A DNA stretch of 64,000 nucleotides from Jeotgalicoccus sp. (GCA_003513765.1 DONT01000004.1:48144-112143); one strand, 5' to 3'. Counted from the first letter of the stretch, positions 16,319 through 25,479 are shown. Numbers and translations: made by a program. Notes: a model not told the origin generated them from the sequence alone.

Positions 16319-16741
16319 TTAATCGTCCAATTCTTTGTTTTTACTGCGCTCAATTCTTAATCTCGCAGTTTCTTCAGTTTCAACTTCAGAGCCTGTTTCA
16401 GCTCGTTTCAGTTCGTTAAGAATTGTCAGCTGGTACGGTTCAACATCGGAGTGAAAGGCACTTCTCGCAATAAAGTGTGCGCCGACAGGTGCAGAAATGA
16501 AAATGAATAGAACAGCCAGTATTAACTGTGTATCAATTTCTGCATGGTAGTAAGCAAAGTATATGAATGCTCCTATCAGCGTCATCCCGACACCGAGCGT
16601 AGAACTTTTCGAAGCTGCGTGCAGTCTTGTGTATGTATCCGGAAGACGGATAACACCAACCGCAGCAACTACTGTGAAGAAGGCGCCGCCGATTAAGAAA
16701 ATTGTGATCAGACTAACTATTATTATCTCTATCATTTTCAA
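16319..16741 (-). CDS. mnhG: Na+/H+ antiporter subunit MnhG (MrpG)
   Basis: 140 residues with three membrane helices in the first ~95 residues and a charged cytoplasmic tail longer than usual (staphylococcal MnhG is about 118). The MrpG core GVIRLPDTYTRLHAASKSSTLG (about 28-49 region) is clear. Subunit of the hetero-oligomeric Mnh/Mrp cation/proton antiporter. Two starts are possible: TTG at 16741 (spacing to AAAGGTG fits) or the ATG two codons later, equivalent to the MIKI start of relatives. It overlaps mnhF by up to 29 bases and ends the operon. Confidence 0.92.
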   Translation of the reverse strand: MKMIEIIIVSLITIFLIGGAFFTVVAAVGVIRLPDTYTRLHAASKSSTLGVGMTLIGAFIYFAYYHAEIDTQLILAVLFIFISAPVGAHFIARSAFHSDVEPYQLTILNELKRAETGSEVETEETARLRIERSKNKELDD

Positions 16742-17012
16742 TAATCACACCTTTCTCCAGGAATTTTGCAAATCCGATAGTTGCGATAAACCCGATCATA
16801 CCAATCAGCATAATAACAACGAGCAGATACGACGTATCAAGAACCATTGATACAAGTCCGATCATTCCCATTAACGTTACACCGAAGGCATCGAGTGTAA
16901 TCACTCTGTCGTGCAGTGTTGGTCCTTTAAGCACTCTGTAAATCATACCAAGCATTGCAAATGCGAATGCAATGATACAGATGATAACAACTATATTGAT
17001 AAAGTTTGTCAT
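16713..17012 (-). CDS. mnhF: Na+/H+ antiporter subunit MnhF (MrpF)
   Basis: 99 residues, three membrane helices, with the MrpF loop LKGPTLHDRVITLDAFG (about 28-44) intact. Small subunit of the Mnh antiporter needed for assembly and cation/proton exchange; in some organisms MrpF is also linked to cholate efflux. ATGA overlap with the mnhE stop couples its translation, and its own 3' end overlaps mnhG. Length is typical for the family. Confidence 0.93.
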   Translation of the reverse strand: MTNFINIVVIICIIAFAFAMLGMIYRVLKGPTLHDRVITLDAFGVTLMGMIGLVSMVLDTSYLLVVIMLIGMIGFIATIGFAKFLEKGVIIENDRDNNS

Positions 17013-17488
17013 GGTTTGGCCACCTCTTTTATTACATTTTCAAAAGAAGTTTTAATGTTAGCGATTTCCGCATCTGCATCATCCATATCGAGACCGTGAA
17101 TATAAATAATTGAATAGTCTTCAGAAATTGCTACCACTACTGTACCTGGTGTTAATGTGATCAGCGTGGATAAGAGAGCGACTTCCCATTCTTCTTCAAG
17201 ATCATTCGGGTAAGCATAGAATCCCGGATGAATGTCAATTTTAGGTGCCATTACGATGCGTACTACATCGATATTGGCTTTTATCAACTCAATGATAAAG
17301 ATGAAGAACAGACGTATCATCCAGTACAGACGCTTCAGGTAAAACCGTCCGGGCAGGAAGCCTCTTAAGATATATACTGCCACCAGTCCGATTATATATC
17401 CGGTAACAAATGTTCCGACTGTAAAATCAGCATTCATGAACATCCATAAAAATGCTAAAACGATGTTAATTAAAAGTTGAAATGACAC
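17009..17488 (-). CDS. mnhE: Na+/H+ antiporter subunit MnhE (MrpE)
   Basis: 159 residues with two N-terminal helix pairs and a cytoplasmic domain carrying TLTPGTVVVAISEDYSIIYIHGLD (about 110-133), the MrpE signature. GTG start at 17488, directly abutting the mnhD stop, with GGGGTGG upstream. MrpE is part of the minimal complex and supports high-level antiport. It shares an ATGA overlap with mnhF downstream. Confidence 0.93.
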   Translation of the reverse strand: MSFQLLINIVLAFLWMFMNADFTVGTFVTGYIIGLVAVYILRGFLPGRFYLKRLYWMIRLFFIFIIELIKANIDVVRIVMAPKIDIHPGFYAYPNDLEEEWEVALLSTLITLTPGTVVVAISEDYSIIYIHGLDMDDADAEIANIKTSFENVIKEVAKP

Positions 17489-18982
17489 TTATTCCACCCC
17501 CATCAAATAGTTAGAGTATGAAGACGGATTGTAGAATGATTCTGCCGCCATTTCAAAGATAGGGAATAAGAAGTCAGCTGAGAGACCGAATACAGTTGAG
17601 ATGATTACAAGGCCGATAGCCGAGAACAGTAATTTATCTGATTTGATATTTTTAAGTTCAACCGGCTCAGCAGGCTCTCCCCAAAACACTTTGATGAATA
17701 TTTTCATAATACTGTATAACACAATCAGACTAGACAGCAGCACTATAATTGCAGCAATAGCATGACCGTTATCGAATGCAGATTCCACGATAAATAATTT
17801 ACCGAAGAAGCCAGGGAACGGTGGTACTCCTGCAAGTGAGAGACTGGCGATAAAGAATGTCCAGCCGACAACAGGATGCTGTTTGATTAACCCGCCAAGA
17901 TCGGCAGCATCATTTTTACCTGTACGATAAATAATGAAACCTATCAATAGGAACAGAGCGGCTTTTATAATCATATCGTGAATTAAGTAATATATTGCAC
18001 CGACAGTACCGGCATAATCCATCATTGCGAATCCAACGATAATAACACCGATTGCAATCATAATGTTATAAATAATAACTTTTTTCATATCTGTATAAGC
18101 AAGCGCACCGATACATCCTGCAACGATTGTCAGCAGTGCCATCAGGAGCAGTACTTGATGGGTAAACCCGACGTCGTTTGTAAAGAACAGTGAAAATGTT
18201 CTGGCGATTGCATACACACCGACTTTAGTCAGCAATGCACCGAATAATGCTATTACCGGCATAGGCGGCGCACTGTATGACCCCGGCATCCAGAAGTAGA
18301 GCGGGAACAGCCCGGCTTTCGTTGCAAAAACGAATATAAAGACCACCGCAATAATTGTCATAATTGCCAAGTTGCCATCATAGTTGGATAACTTAATATG
18401 AATATCAGCCATGTTCAATGATCCTGTAACTGAATACAGATACGCCAGACCAACGAGGAAGAAGTTCGAAGATACGATGTTAACTACCAGATATTTGAAT
18501 CCTTCCTGCAGCTGAATTTTACGGCTGCCAAGCGTGATTAATACATATGATGCCAAAAGGAAAACTTCAAAGAAAACGAACATATTGAAAATATCCCCTG
18601 TAGTAAATGCTCCGTTAATCCCTGTAATCATAAACATAATCATTGGATAGTAATAGTATTTTTCTCTCTCATAACCAATAGACTGGAATGAGTATATTAC
18701 GATGAAGAACATTACGATTGATGTGGTCAGGACGAGCAGTGCGGCAATCATGTCGTAAACGACACTGATACCGAACGGTGCTGACCAGTTGCTCACAAAT
18801 GTAACCATCGTACCGTTGATGTATACGTAATAGACGTTAAATGCAGCGACACCAACCATCAAGAGACCGGCAACAGCCGACACCATACGGTGAGGTACCG
18901 GACGTTTTCCGATAAACAGCATGATAACACCGGCTATAAACGGAAGAATGATTGGGAGCATAATTAATATGTTAGTCGTCAT
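17489..18982 (-). CDS. mnhD: Na+/H+ antiporter subunit MnhD (MrpD)
   Basis: 497 residues, about fourteen helices, a member of the proton-conducting NuoL/M/N-like family (PF00361). The segment FFEVFLLASYVLI (about 135-147) contains the conserved intramembrane Glu, and a FATKAGLFPLYFWMPGSYSAPP stretch (about 217-238) carries the conserved Lys and helix-break of the half-channel. Proton-translocating core subunit of Mnh together with MnhA. Its start overlaps the mnhC end by 11 bases. Confidence 0.95.
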   Translation of the reverse strand: MTTNILIMLPIILPFIAGVIMLFIGKRPVPHRMVSAVAGLLMVGVAAFNVYYVYINGTMVTFVSNWSAPFGISVVYDMIAALLVLTTSIVMFFIVIYSFQSIGYEREKYYYYPMIMFMITGINGAFTTGDIFNMFVFFEVFLLASYVLITLGSRKIQLQEGFKYLVVNIVSSNFFLVGLAYLYSVTGSLNMADIHIKLSNYDGNLAIMTIIAVVFIFVFATKAGLFPLYFWMPGSYSAPPMPVIALFGALLTKVGVYAIARTFSLFFTNDVGFTHQVLLLMALLTIVAGCIGALAYTDMKKVIIYNIMIAIGVIIVGFAMMDYAGTVGAIYYLIHDMIIKAALFLLIGFIIYRTGKNDAADLGGLIKQHPVVGWTFFIASLSLAGVPPFPGFFGKLFIVESAFDNGHAIAAIIVLLSSLIVLYSIMKIFIKVFWGEPAEPVELKNIKSDKLLFSAIGLVIISTVFGLSADFLFPIFEMAAESFYNPSSYSNYLMGVE

Positions 18983-19313
18983 GTGGAACTCCTTTCATAT
19001 CTTCAGTGTTATCAGTGCCCAGCTCTTTATAGTTCCTGAGCAGCAGTACTAAACTGAATGCAGTCAGTGCAAATGAAATTACAATGGCAGTCAGAATTAA
19101 AGCCTGCGGCAGCGGGTCGGAATAAGTGCTGACGGCATCGTCAAGAACAGGCACACTGCCTCGTTTTAACTGGCCCATAGTCAGAATCATTAAATGGACG
19201 CCATGAGAAAGCACTGAAATTCCGATGATGATGCGTAAAACACTCTTTGACAGAATTAAATAAGTGGCACTGGCTATAAGTATGCCTGATAAAATTATAG
19301 TGACGAGTTCCAT
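18972..19313 (-). CDS. mnhC: Na+/H+ antiporter subunit MnhC (MrpC, NuoK-like)
   Basis: 113 residues, three helices, NuoK-like. The LSHGVHLMILTMG segment (about 35-48) and DPLPQALILTAIVISFALTA (about 66-85) are the family hallmarks, the latter with the conserved PQALILTAIVI motif. The start shares one base with the mnhB stop (TAATG). Length is exactly that usually seen in staphylococcal MnhC. Confidence 0.95.
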   Translation of the reverse strand: MELVTIILSGILIASATYLILSKSVLRIIIGISVLSHGVHLMILTMGQLKRGSVPVLDDAVSTYSDPLPQALILTAIVISFALTAFSLVLLLRNYKELGTDNTEDMKGVPHDD

Positions 19314-19780
19314 TATTCTTCTGTCCCCCCAACTAATGTAACAATCAGCAATGATGTGCCGGCAACAGTAAGAAATACACCGACATCAAAAATTACTGCT
19401 GTATGGAGAGCAACTTCCCCGAATACAGGAACGTTTACATACGTGTGCTGGTGAGTAAAGAACGGTACACCGAAGAAGAATAATAGAGTCGGCACCGCAA
19501 TCGCCAGTGCAAGTCCAAGACTGATCATTAAATGAAAGTTTACAGGAATCATTTTCTTCACGGTTTCATAGTCGTAAGCCATCAGTAAAAGTATGATAGC
19601 AGATGCAGCAAGCAGACCGCCGACGAAACCGCCGCCCGGTGTGTAGTGTCCTGCCATAAATAAGTTTACAGCAAACAGCAGGATGATGAGAAATATCACT
19701 TTAGATGTAAACTGGATAAACACATCATTCATCTGACGCTGTACCTTGCTGTAGCCAGCTCTCTTAAGCGTGCTCTTCAT
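19313..19780 (-). CDS. mnhB: Na+/H+ antiporter subunit MnhB (MrpB)
   Basis: 155 residues from the ATG at 19780. Three ATG codons occur in a row of 10 bases; the AAAGG ribosome site touches the first and lies nine bases from the third, so the third is chosen. Four membrane helices with the MrpB motif LFMAGHYTPGGGFVGGLL (about 40-57). Overlaps the mnhA end by 17 bases. Relatives start about ten residues later (at an MNDVFIQF-like sequence), so a short N-terminal extension is possible. Confidence 0.93.
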   Translation of the reverse strand: MKSTLKRAGYSKVQRQMNDVFIQFTSKVIFLIILLFAVNLFMAGHYTPGGGFVGGLLAASAIILLLMAYDYETVKKMIPVNFHLMISLGLALAIAVPTLLFFFGVPFFTHQHTYVNVPVFGEVALHTAVIFDVGVFLTVAGTSLLIVTLVGGTEE

Positions 19781-22163
19781 TGTCATCATCCTTTCTTGAT
19801 ACTTTAGCTTTCATTAATGCATAAATTCCGATTCCGGCAATACCGAAGACCAGTGTTTCCATTAATGTATCGTAGCCACGGAAGTCAACAAGGATTACGT
19901 TTACCATGTTTCCTCCGGCTGCGAGATCGTAGACGTTATCGATATGGTACTGACTGATTGATTCAAACAGTCTGTTTGAATATGCTGCCAGACCGAACAG
20001 GATAACGATTGCTCCGACACCTACAGAGACGATAAAGTTCGTAAATTTAAACTTAATACTTTCTTCATGTTTCGAGCGTTTCGGCAGGTGATAGAAACAA
20101 ACGAGGAATAAGGTCGTCGTTACTGTTTCAATTGCAAGCTGAGTCAGTGCAAGGTCCGGCGCTCTGAAGAACGCGAAGAACAATGCCATTGAAAACCCGA
20201 TTGCTCCGAGCATAATAATCGAAACCATGCGTGAACGTGTCATCATAATAATTGCCAGAGACACTAAAATGATAAGTACGAGTGCCATGTCCTGAATACC
20301 AACCTGGGCGAAATCATCGAATGTAATCGGCAGTCCTGTGTAGAACGTCGTAACGATACCGAAGACGACGAAGAAGCCGAAAATATACACCATGTAATCT
20401 CTCAGGAAGCCGCTCATAATGCCGTCGGTCGCTTTAGCTGAGCCGAGCTGGCTGTAAATCAGTCCCTGGTCGTATAAATGATTCAAAGTAAATTGTTCTT
20501 TGTGGTAATCGTAAATGAACATCCAGCTGCTTCTGAATAAGTAAAGCACTGTACCGATTACAACTATGGCAACTGTCGCCCACAGTGCAGGATTATTAAA
20601 TCCGTGCCAATGTGAAATTTCAGTATTCAATGCCGTATCTGTACCGAGTATGCCCATTGCTGCAGGATCGATTATTGAACCTGACAGAATGTTCGGGAAC
20701 AAGCCGAAAATTATAACCAGTGAGGATAAAATAATCGGTGACAGCAGGAGTAATTTTGGTGCTTCGTGCGGTTCTTTCGGTGTATCATATGTACGTTTGC
20801 CGAAGAATACGCCGTGAATTAGTTTAATAGAGTAAACGAATGTGAAAATACTGCCGACGATTGCAAGAATCGGGAACAGTACACTCCAGTCAGCCAGTAC
20901 ACTGAAGTTGGCGTTGCTTATTTCAAACATTGCTTCAAGGAACAATTCTTTTGACAGGAATCCGTTAAATGGAGGAATACCTGCCATAGATAGTGCTGTT
21001 ACAAGTGTCATTGTAAATGTAATAGGCATCAGCGTCATTAAGCCGCCGAGTTTCTTCATGCTGCGTGTACCGGTTTCGTGATCGAGAATACCGGCAACCA
21101 TGAACAATGCCCCTTTAAATGTTGCATGGTTAATAATATGAAACACTGCAGCAACGACTGCGATTGTGAAAATCTGTTCGTTGGCACCGGTAGAAACTGC
21201 AAGTGCCCCGACTCCGAGAAGACTCATAATCAGACCGAGCTGTGACACAGTCGAGTATGCAAGTATTGCTTTTAAGTCATCCTGTTTAATGGCGTTGAAT
21301 GATGCCCAGAATAATGTGACGAGGCCAATAATTAAAATCAGCCATACCCATAATTCGCTGAATGCGAAAACAGGTGTAAATCTGGCAACCAGATAAAGAC
21401 CGGCTTTAACCATCGTAGCTGAGTGCAGGTAAGCACTGACCGGTGTTGGTGCTTCCATAGCGTCCGGCAGCCAGATGTAAAACGGAAATTGTGCAGATTT
21501 TGTAAATGCACCCAGCAGGACTAATACAACTGCCAGCGGAGTAAGAGGACTTGCCATAATTAAATCAACATTAGCAATCATTTCTCTAATGCTGAACGTG
21601 TCAGTAATAAGATGAAGGACGATAAATCCGCCAAGCATCATAAATCCGCCGAAGAAAGTAATCAGCAGTGACTTCTGTGCGCCGTAAACCGATCTGTCTC
21701 TGGTAAACCAGAAAGCGATTAGCAGAAAGCTTGAAATTGAAGTCAGTTCCCAGAAGAAGTAAAGCATTAAGACATTATCACTTAAAACTACTCCGAGCAT
21801 TGCAGTCATAAAGATAAGCAGGTAGACATAAAAATTACCCAGCTTTTCTTCTTTCGATAAATAGCCGATAGAATATAAAACTACCAGCGAGCCAATACCG
21901 GTAATCAGTATTGCGAATAGTAAGCCGAGACCATCTATGTAGACGTCAAAATTCAGCCCGATACGGGGCATTAAATTCAATGTATGATGGAAAACTTGAT
22001 TATTGGCAACAGAGGGTATTAAGCTAAATAAGTATGCGACTATCACAGCAGGAATAGGTAAAACAAACCAACCGAGATGTACATCTTTAACATACCTGTA
22101 AATTATTGCGATTGCGATCGCAGCAATAACAGGTAAAAATATTGCGAAATGTATCAATGTCAA
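19764..22163 (-). CDS. mnhA: Na+/H+ antiporter subunit MnhA (MrpA)
   Basis: 799 residues, about 21 helices: NuoL-like proton channel domain (first ~480 residues, with FFWELTSISSFLLIAFWF near 135-150 and ATMVKAGLYL near 240) followed by the MrpA-specific C-terminal half and a fused MrpB-like DUF4040 region (RAPDLALTQLAIETVTTTLF near 665-685). TTG start at 22163, with GAGGAGG seven bases upstream, gives MTLIHFAIFLP, matching the start of staphylococcal MnhA; an ATG 12 codons earlier lacks a ribosome site. First gene of mnhABCDEFG, the principal Na+ extrusion and alkali-tolerance system. Confidence 0.95.
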   Translation of the reverse strand: MTLIHFAIFLPVIAAIAIAIIYRYVKDVHLGWFVLPIPAVIVAYLFSLIPSVANNQVFHHTLNLMPRIGLNFDVYIDGLGLLFAILITGIGSLVVLYSIGYLSKEEKLGNFYVYLLIFMTAMLGVVLSDNVLMLYFFWELTSISSFLLIAFWFTRDRSVYGAQKSLLITFFGGFMMLGGFIVLHLITDTFSIREMIANVDLIMASPLTPLAVVLVLLGAFTKSAQFPFYIWLPDAMEAPTPVSAYLHSATMVKAGLYLVARFTPVFAFSELWVWLILIIGLVTLFWASFNAIKQDDLKAILAYSTVSQLGLIMSLLGVGALAVSTGANEQIFTIAVVAAVFHIINHATFKGALFMVAGILDHETGTRSMKKLGGLMTLMPITFTMTLVTALSMAGIPPFNGFLSKELFLEAMFEISNANFSVLADWSVLFPILAIVGSIFTFVYSIKLIHGVFFGKRTYDTPKEPHEAPKLLLLSPIILSSLVIIFGLFPNILSGSIIDPAAMGILGTDTALNTEISHWHGFNNPALWATVAIVVIGTVLYLFRSSWMFIYDYHKEQFTLNHLYDQGLIYSQLGSAKATDGIMSGFLRDYMVYIFGFFVVFGIVTTFYTGLPITFDDFAQVGIQDMALVLIILVSLAIIMMTRSRMVSIIMLGAIGFSMALFFAFFRAPDLALTQLAIETVTTTLFLVCFYHLPKRSKHEESIKFKFTNFIVSVGVGAIVILFGLAAYSNRLFESISQYHIDNVYDLAAGGNMVNVILVDFRGYDTLMETLVFGIAGIGIYALMKAKVSRKDDDNEEHA

Positions 22164-22197
22164 AGTGTATCCTCCTCTAACGTTATTATATTTAACC

Positions 22198-22226
22198 ATT
22201 ATACATTAATATTAATTGTAAATAAA
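22198..22226 (-). promoter_or_regulatory. mnh operon promoter
   Basis: On the minus strand: TTTATT (-35, 22221-22226), 17-base spacer, perfect TATAAT (22198-22203). The leader to the TTG start is about 27 bases. Confidence 0.55.
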
Positions 22227-22234
22227 CGCTTACG
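22221..22234 (-). promoter_or_regulatory. Weak cre-like site at the mnh promoter
   Basis: Minus-strand CGTAAGCGTTTATT matches the CcpA consensus at 12 of 14 positions and covers the -35 box. Mismatches are at the outer T and the second C. Confidence 0.35.
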
Positions 22235-22236
22235 GT

Positions 22237-22264
22237 TTGAAATTTCAGGCTATTCTCGTATACT
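22237..22264 (+). promoter_or_regulatory. ppiB promoter
   Basis: TTGAAA (22237-22242), 16-base spacer, TATACT (22259-22264), directed away from the mnh promoter. Confidence 0.55.
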
Positions 22265-22370
22265 GTATATATAGTAGTAAGTAGTATTGAATTTAAAATA
22301 TTTATTTTTTAATTTCATTATTACTGCTGCAAAAATGAAATTAATAAAATTTTTCCAGGAGGCCAAATTC

Positions 22371-22961
22371 ATGGCATATTCACAATTAACAACAGAAGTT
22401 TTAGAAGGCGAAACAAAAGCGGTAATTAGAACAAACATGGGTGACGTAACAGTTAAGCTGTTAAACAATGTTGCACCTAAAACTGTAGAGAACTTTGTAA
22501 CACACGCGAAAAATAAATATTACGATGGATTAATTTTCCACAGAGTAATTAAAGACTTCATGATTCAGGGCGGCGACCCGACTGGTACAGGCATGGGCGG
22601 AGAAAGTATTTGGGGAGAAGCATTCGAAGATGAATTTTCCACAGATGCATTCAACCTGTACGGCGCACTGTCTATGGCTAATGCGGGACCAAACACAAAC
22701 GGCTCACAGTTCTTTATCGTACAGCTGAAAGACGTACCGGCGGATATGATTTCACAGCTTGAAGGCGCGGGCTACCCGGCTGAAATCATTGAAAGCTATA
22801 AAAAACACGGCGGCACGCCTTGGTTAGATCAAAGACATACTGTTTTCGGACATGTTATTGAAGGTCTTGATATCATCGAGAAAATTGCTGATGTTAAAAC
22901 AGGTAGACAGGATAAGCCTGCTGAAGATGTAATTATTGAAACAATTGAAGTAACAGAATAA
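22371..22961 (+). CDS. ppiB: Cyclophilin-type peptidyl-prolyl cis-trans isomerase (PpiB)
   Basis: 196 residues from the ATG at 22371, which has AGGAGG six bases upstream; further in-frame codons upstream have no such site. Cyclophilin motifs FHRVIKDFMIQGGDPTGTG (about 49-67; catalytic Arg and the FxxQGGD loop), GALSMANAGPNTNGSQFFI (about 95-113) and WLDQRHTVFGHVIEG (about 146-160) are all present. No signal peptide, so a cytosolic proline isomerase aiding folding. Single-gene unit with own promoter and terminator. Confidence 0.95.
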   Translation: MAYSQLTTEVLEGETKAVIRTNMGDVTVKLLNNVAPKTVENFVTHAKNKYYDGLIFHRVIKDFMIQGGDPTGTGMGGESIWGEAFEDEFSTDAFNLYGALSMANAGPNTNGSQFFIVQLKDVPADMISQLEGAGYPAEIIESYKKHGGTPWLDQRHTVFGHVIEGLDIIEKIADVKTGRQDKPAEDVIIETIEVTE

Positions 22962-22978
22962 TATATTTAATTAAGAGG

Positions 22979-23015
22979 TGTGCAGCCGTGTATTTAATAC
23001 AGCCTGCACATTTTT
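22979..23015 (+). terminator. Terminator after ppiB
   Basis: Imperfect 15-bp hairpin with outer stem TGTGCAG (22979-22985) and CTGCACA (23004-23010), followed by TTTTTATTTT. Confidence 0.75.
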
Positions 23016-23163
23016 ATTTTAAAAATAGCAGGAAAATATATACATATTTAATATAGATATTACAAAAAATCAGATGAAAGTATCACAAATTAGTCATTAT
23101 TATAATATTTAATCCATAAAACACTCTGATATACTTGTTTGTATAAAGGTGAGTGATTTAAAA

Positions 23164-23370
23164 ATGATGCCGTTCCTTTATTTCCCGGACGATAAAACGG
23201 AATATATTCCAGCTCTTATCATGTTACTTCTTTTTATATTACTTGCGTTTATCGTGTACAAACTTATTAAAAAATATTCGCGCAATGAAGAAGAGAAGAT
23301 GAAAGACTTCGAAGAAAAAGTTCTCGAAAGACTTGAACATGAGTATAAGGATGACTCCACACGGAAATAA
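23164..23370 (+). CDS. Small single-pass membrane protein, unrecognised
   Basis: 68 residues: a short N-terminal segment, one clear membrane helix (about 14-36, LIMLLLFILLAFIVYKLI), then a highly charged helical tail rich in Glu and Lys that could form a coiled coil. I do not recognise a family. Start at ATG 23164 with AAGGTGA upstream; an in-frame GTG at 23149 abuts the same site. It is flanked by ppiB and the YugI gene, each with its own transcription signals. The clean membrane/charged pattern and ribosome site argue that it is real; function unknown. Confidence 0.65.
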   Translation: MMPFLYFPDDKTEYIPALIMLLLFILLAFIVYKLIKKYSRNEEEKMKDFEEKVLERLEHEYKDDSTRK

Positions 23371-23456
23371 TAATTTAACTAAAATAAGAAATCTATTATT
23401 TCTGTGTGCGACCTTAGAGCTCCGCAGATTTACATAACTGATATGAAAAATACGCG

Positions 23457-23485
23457 CACATATGCCAGCTTGGTGTATGTGTTTT
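23457..23485 (+). terminator. Probable terminator downstream of the small membrane protein gene
   Basis: 10-bp stem CACATATGCC (23457-23466) with GGTGTATGTG (23472-23481), two G-U pairs, five-base loop, four T. Confidence 0.5.
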
Positions 23486-23499
23486 GCTATGTGATTTTT

Positions 23500-23528
23500 T
23501 TGGTTACTTCAGCTAACTGTGTTAAAAT
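23500..23528 (+). promoter_or_regulatory. Promoter of the YugI-like gene
   Basis: TTGGTT (23500-23505), 17-base spacer, TAAAAT (23523-23528). Confidence 0.5.
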
Positions 23529-23570
23529 GGTGATGGATTTAATAAAAGAAGTAAAATAAGTAGGGATAAC

Positions 23571-23948
23571 ATGGCAAAAAAATACCGGGTCGGCCAGTTC
23601 GTCAAAGTGAAAATTACTGGTATTCAGTCGTACGGTGCTTTTGTCAAAACTCCTGATAATCGTGATGGTCTGATCCATATTTCTGAAGTGATGAACGATT
23701 ACGTTCACGATGTGAATCAATATTTATCTAAAGGCCAAATAGTAAAGGCTAAAATTGTCAGCATTGATGAAAACGGTAAAATCAGCTTATCATTGAAAGA
23801 AAATGAATACTTTAAGAACGAAGAGAAAAAAAGAGATAAGCGTTCTGTATTAGAGAAGATCAAAGATACCGAAAAATACGGTTTCCAGACACTGGCAGAA
23901 CGGATGCCGCTCTGGATAGAAGAGGCAAAACAACGTATGAAAGAATAA
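23571..23948 (+). CDS. yugI: S1-domain RNA-binding protein (general stress protein 13 / YugI / CvfD type)
   Basis: 125 residues: one S1 domain (about 5-76, with VKVKITGIQSYGAFVKTPDNRDGLIHISEV and GKISLSLKE) and a basic helical tail ending AERMPLWIEEAKQRMKE. Matches Bacillus YugI (GSP13) and the streptococcal/staphylococcal CvfD group, which bind RNA and ribosomes and affect translation and stress survival. Own promoter and a clear terminator. The exact RNA targets are not known from sequence. Confidence 0.92.
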   Translation: MAKKYRVGQFVKVKITGIQSYGAFVKTPDNRDGLIHISEVMNDYVHDVNQYLSKGQIVKAKIVSIDENGKISLSLKENEYFKNEEKKRDKRSVLEKIKDTEKYGFQTLAERMPLWIEEAKQRMKE

Positions 23949-23959
23949 TACCAGTAGTA

Positions 23960-23987
23960 AAACCTGTGATTATCACAGGTTTTTTTA
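23960..23987 (+). terminator. Terminator after yugI
   Basis: Perfect 9-bp stem AACCTGTGA/TCACAGGTT, three-base loop, seven T. Confidence 0.93.
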
Positions 23988-24071
23988 TTTTTTTAAGCTG
24001 AATATATATTCAGCTTAAATGCATTTATTCACCTGGAATTACGTCTTAATAAGTATAAAATACCGTTTTAT

Positions 24072-24085
24072 TGTATACGTTTTCA
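24072..24085 (+). promoter_or_regulatory. cre-like site upstream of rocD
   Basis: TGTATACGTTTTCA matches the CcpA consensus at 13 of 14 positions. It overlaps a possible TTTCAA -35 (24081-24086) paired with TATAAC (24103-24108). CcpA repression of rocD and gluD is known in staphylococci. Confidence 0.6.
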
Positions 24086-24221
24086 AACTTTGTAAATACT
24101 ATTATAACGGGCTTTAATAAAATTCTTGATAATAATGTTAATTACAGTCATGATGGATATAAATACATAGTTAATAATGTATATTTAAATGACTTTTTAA
24201 ACATAAAAGGGGGAGAAATTA

Positions 24222-25421
24222 ATGAGAAGTGAAGAAATCATCAAAAAGACAGAGCGGTATGATACGGATATTTATAAGCCGCTGCCGATTGTAATTTCAG
24301 AAGCGGAAGGCGTATGGGTGAAAGATCCGGAAGGAAATAAGTATCTGGATATGCTGAGTGCTTACTCTGCGGTGAATCAGGGGCATCGTCATCCAAAGAT
24401 TATTCAGGCACTAAAAGATCAGGCGGATAAAGTAACGCTGACATCGAGATCGTTCCACGTCGATTGTCTTGGAGACTGGTTCGAAAAACTAAGTGAAATC
24501 TCCGGTAAAGAGAGAGTTCTGCCGATGAATACAGGAGCAGAAGCTGTTGAATCCGCAATTAAAGCAGCGAGACGCTGGGCGTATGAGGTAAAGGGAGTGC
24601 CTGATAATCAGGCGGAAGTCATTGCAATGAAAAATAACTTCCACGGCAGAACGATGATTCCAATGTCGATGTCATCTGAGCCTGAATACAGAAGGGGATT
24701 CGGTCCACTTGGTGACGGTTTCCAAATTGTTAATTACGGAGACCCGGAAGCGCTGGAAGATGCGATTAATGATAATACTGCAGCAGTTATATTAGAACCC
24801 ATTCAAGGTGAAGCGGGTGTTAATATTCCGCCGGAAGGCTACTTAAAAGCAGTGAGAGAAATTTGCGACCGCAACAACGTCCTGTTTATCTCGGATGAAA
24901 TTCAGGCGGGTCTTGGACGCTCAGGAAAAATGTTTGCAACAGACTGGGATGAAGTCGTGCCTGATATGTACATTTTAGGAAAAGCACTTGGCGGAGGCGT
25001 GTTCCCGGTATCAGTTGTACTTGGTGATGACGAAGTACTCGGTGTACTTAATGAAGGATCACACGGATCGACATTCGGCGGCAATCCGCTGGCAGCCAGA
25101 GTATCAGAAGCAGCACTTGATGTACTGATCGATGAAAAACTTGCAGACCGCTCCTTGGAACTCGGGGAGTATCTGCTCGGTGAACTGAAGAAAATCAGCC
25201 ATGAAGCTATAGTAGATATTCGCGGCAGAGGGCTCTTTATCGGCCTTGAACTTAATAAAAGTGCACGCGTATTCTGTGAACAGCTTAAAGATGAAGGCGT
25301 GCTCTGCAAGGAAACTCATGGTACTGTAGTGAGATTTGCACCGCCGCTTGTTGTGACAAAAGATGAACTCGACTGGGCTCTCGATAAAGTTAAAAAAGTT
25401 TTTAGCAAAGATACTTTCTAA
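24222..25421 (+). CDS. rocD: Ornithine aminotransferase (RocD)
   Basis: 399 residues, class III PLP aminotransferase. The cofactor lysine is K254 in LGKALGGGVFP, preceded by FISDEIQAGLGRSG (about 224-237) and with the GAEAVESAIKAARRW substrate/cofactor region near 104-118. It converts ornithine and 2-oxoglutarate to glutamate semialdehyde and glutamate, in arginine/ornithine catabolism or, reversibly, proline-arginine interconversion as in staphylococci. Directly followed by gluD, which would take the glutamate into the TCA cycle. RBS GGGGGAG upstream of the ATG. Confidence 0.93.
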   Translation: MRSEEIIKKTERYDTDIYKPLPIVISEAEGVWVKDPEGNKYLDMLSAYSAVNQGHRHPKIIQALKDQADKVTLTSRSFHVDCLGDWFEKLSEISGKERVLPMNTGAEAVESAIKAARRWAYEVKGVPDNQAEVIAMKNNFHGRTMIPMSMSSEPEYRRGFGPLGDGFQIVNYGDPEALEDAINDNTAAVILEPIQGEAGVNIPPEGYLKAVREICDRNNVLFISDEIQAGLGRSGKMFATDWDEVVPDMYILGKALGGGVFPVSVVLGDDEVLGVLNEGSHGSTFGGNPLAARVSEAALDVLIDEKLADRSLELGEYLLGELKKISHEAIVDIRGRGLFIGLELNKSARVFCEQLKDEGVLCKETHGTVVRFAPPLVVTKDELDWALDKVKKVFSKDTF

Positions 25422-25479
25422 AAATAATCTTTATGATACAATATGAGATGAAAACAGTTACAAAAAAAGGCGGATCAAA

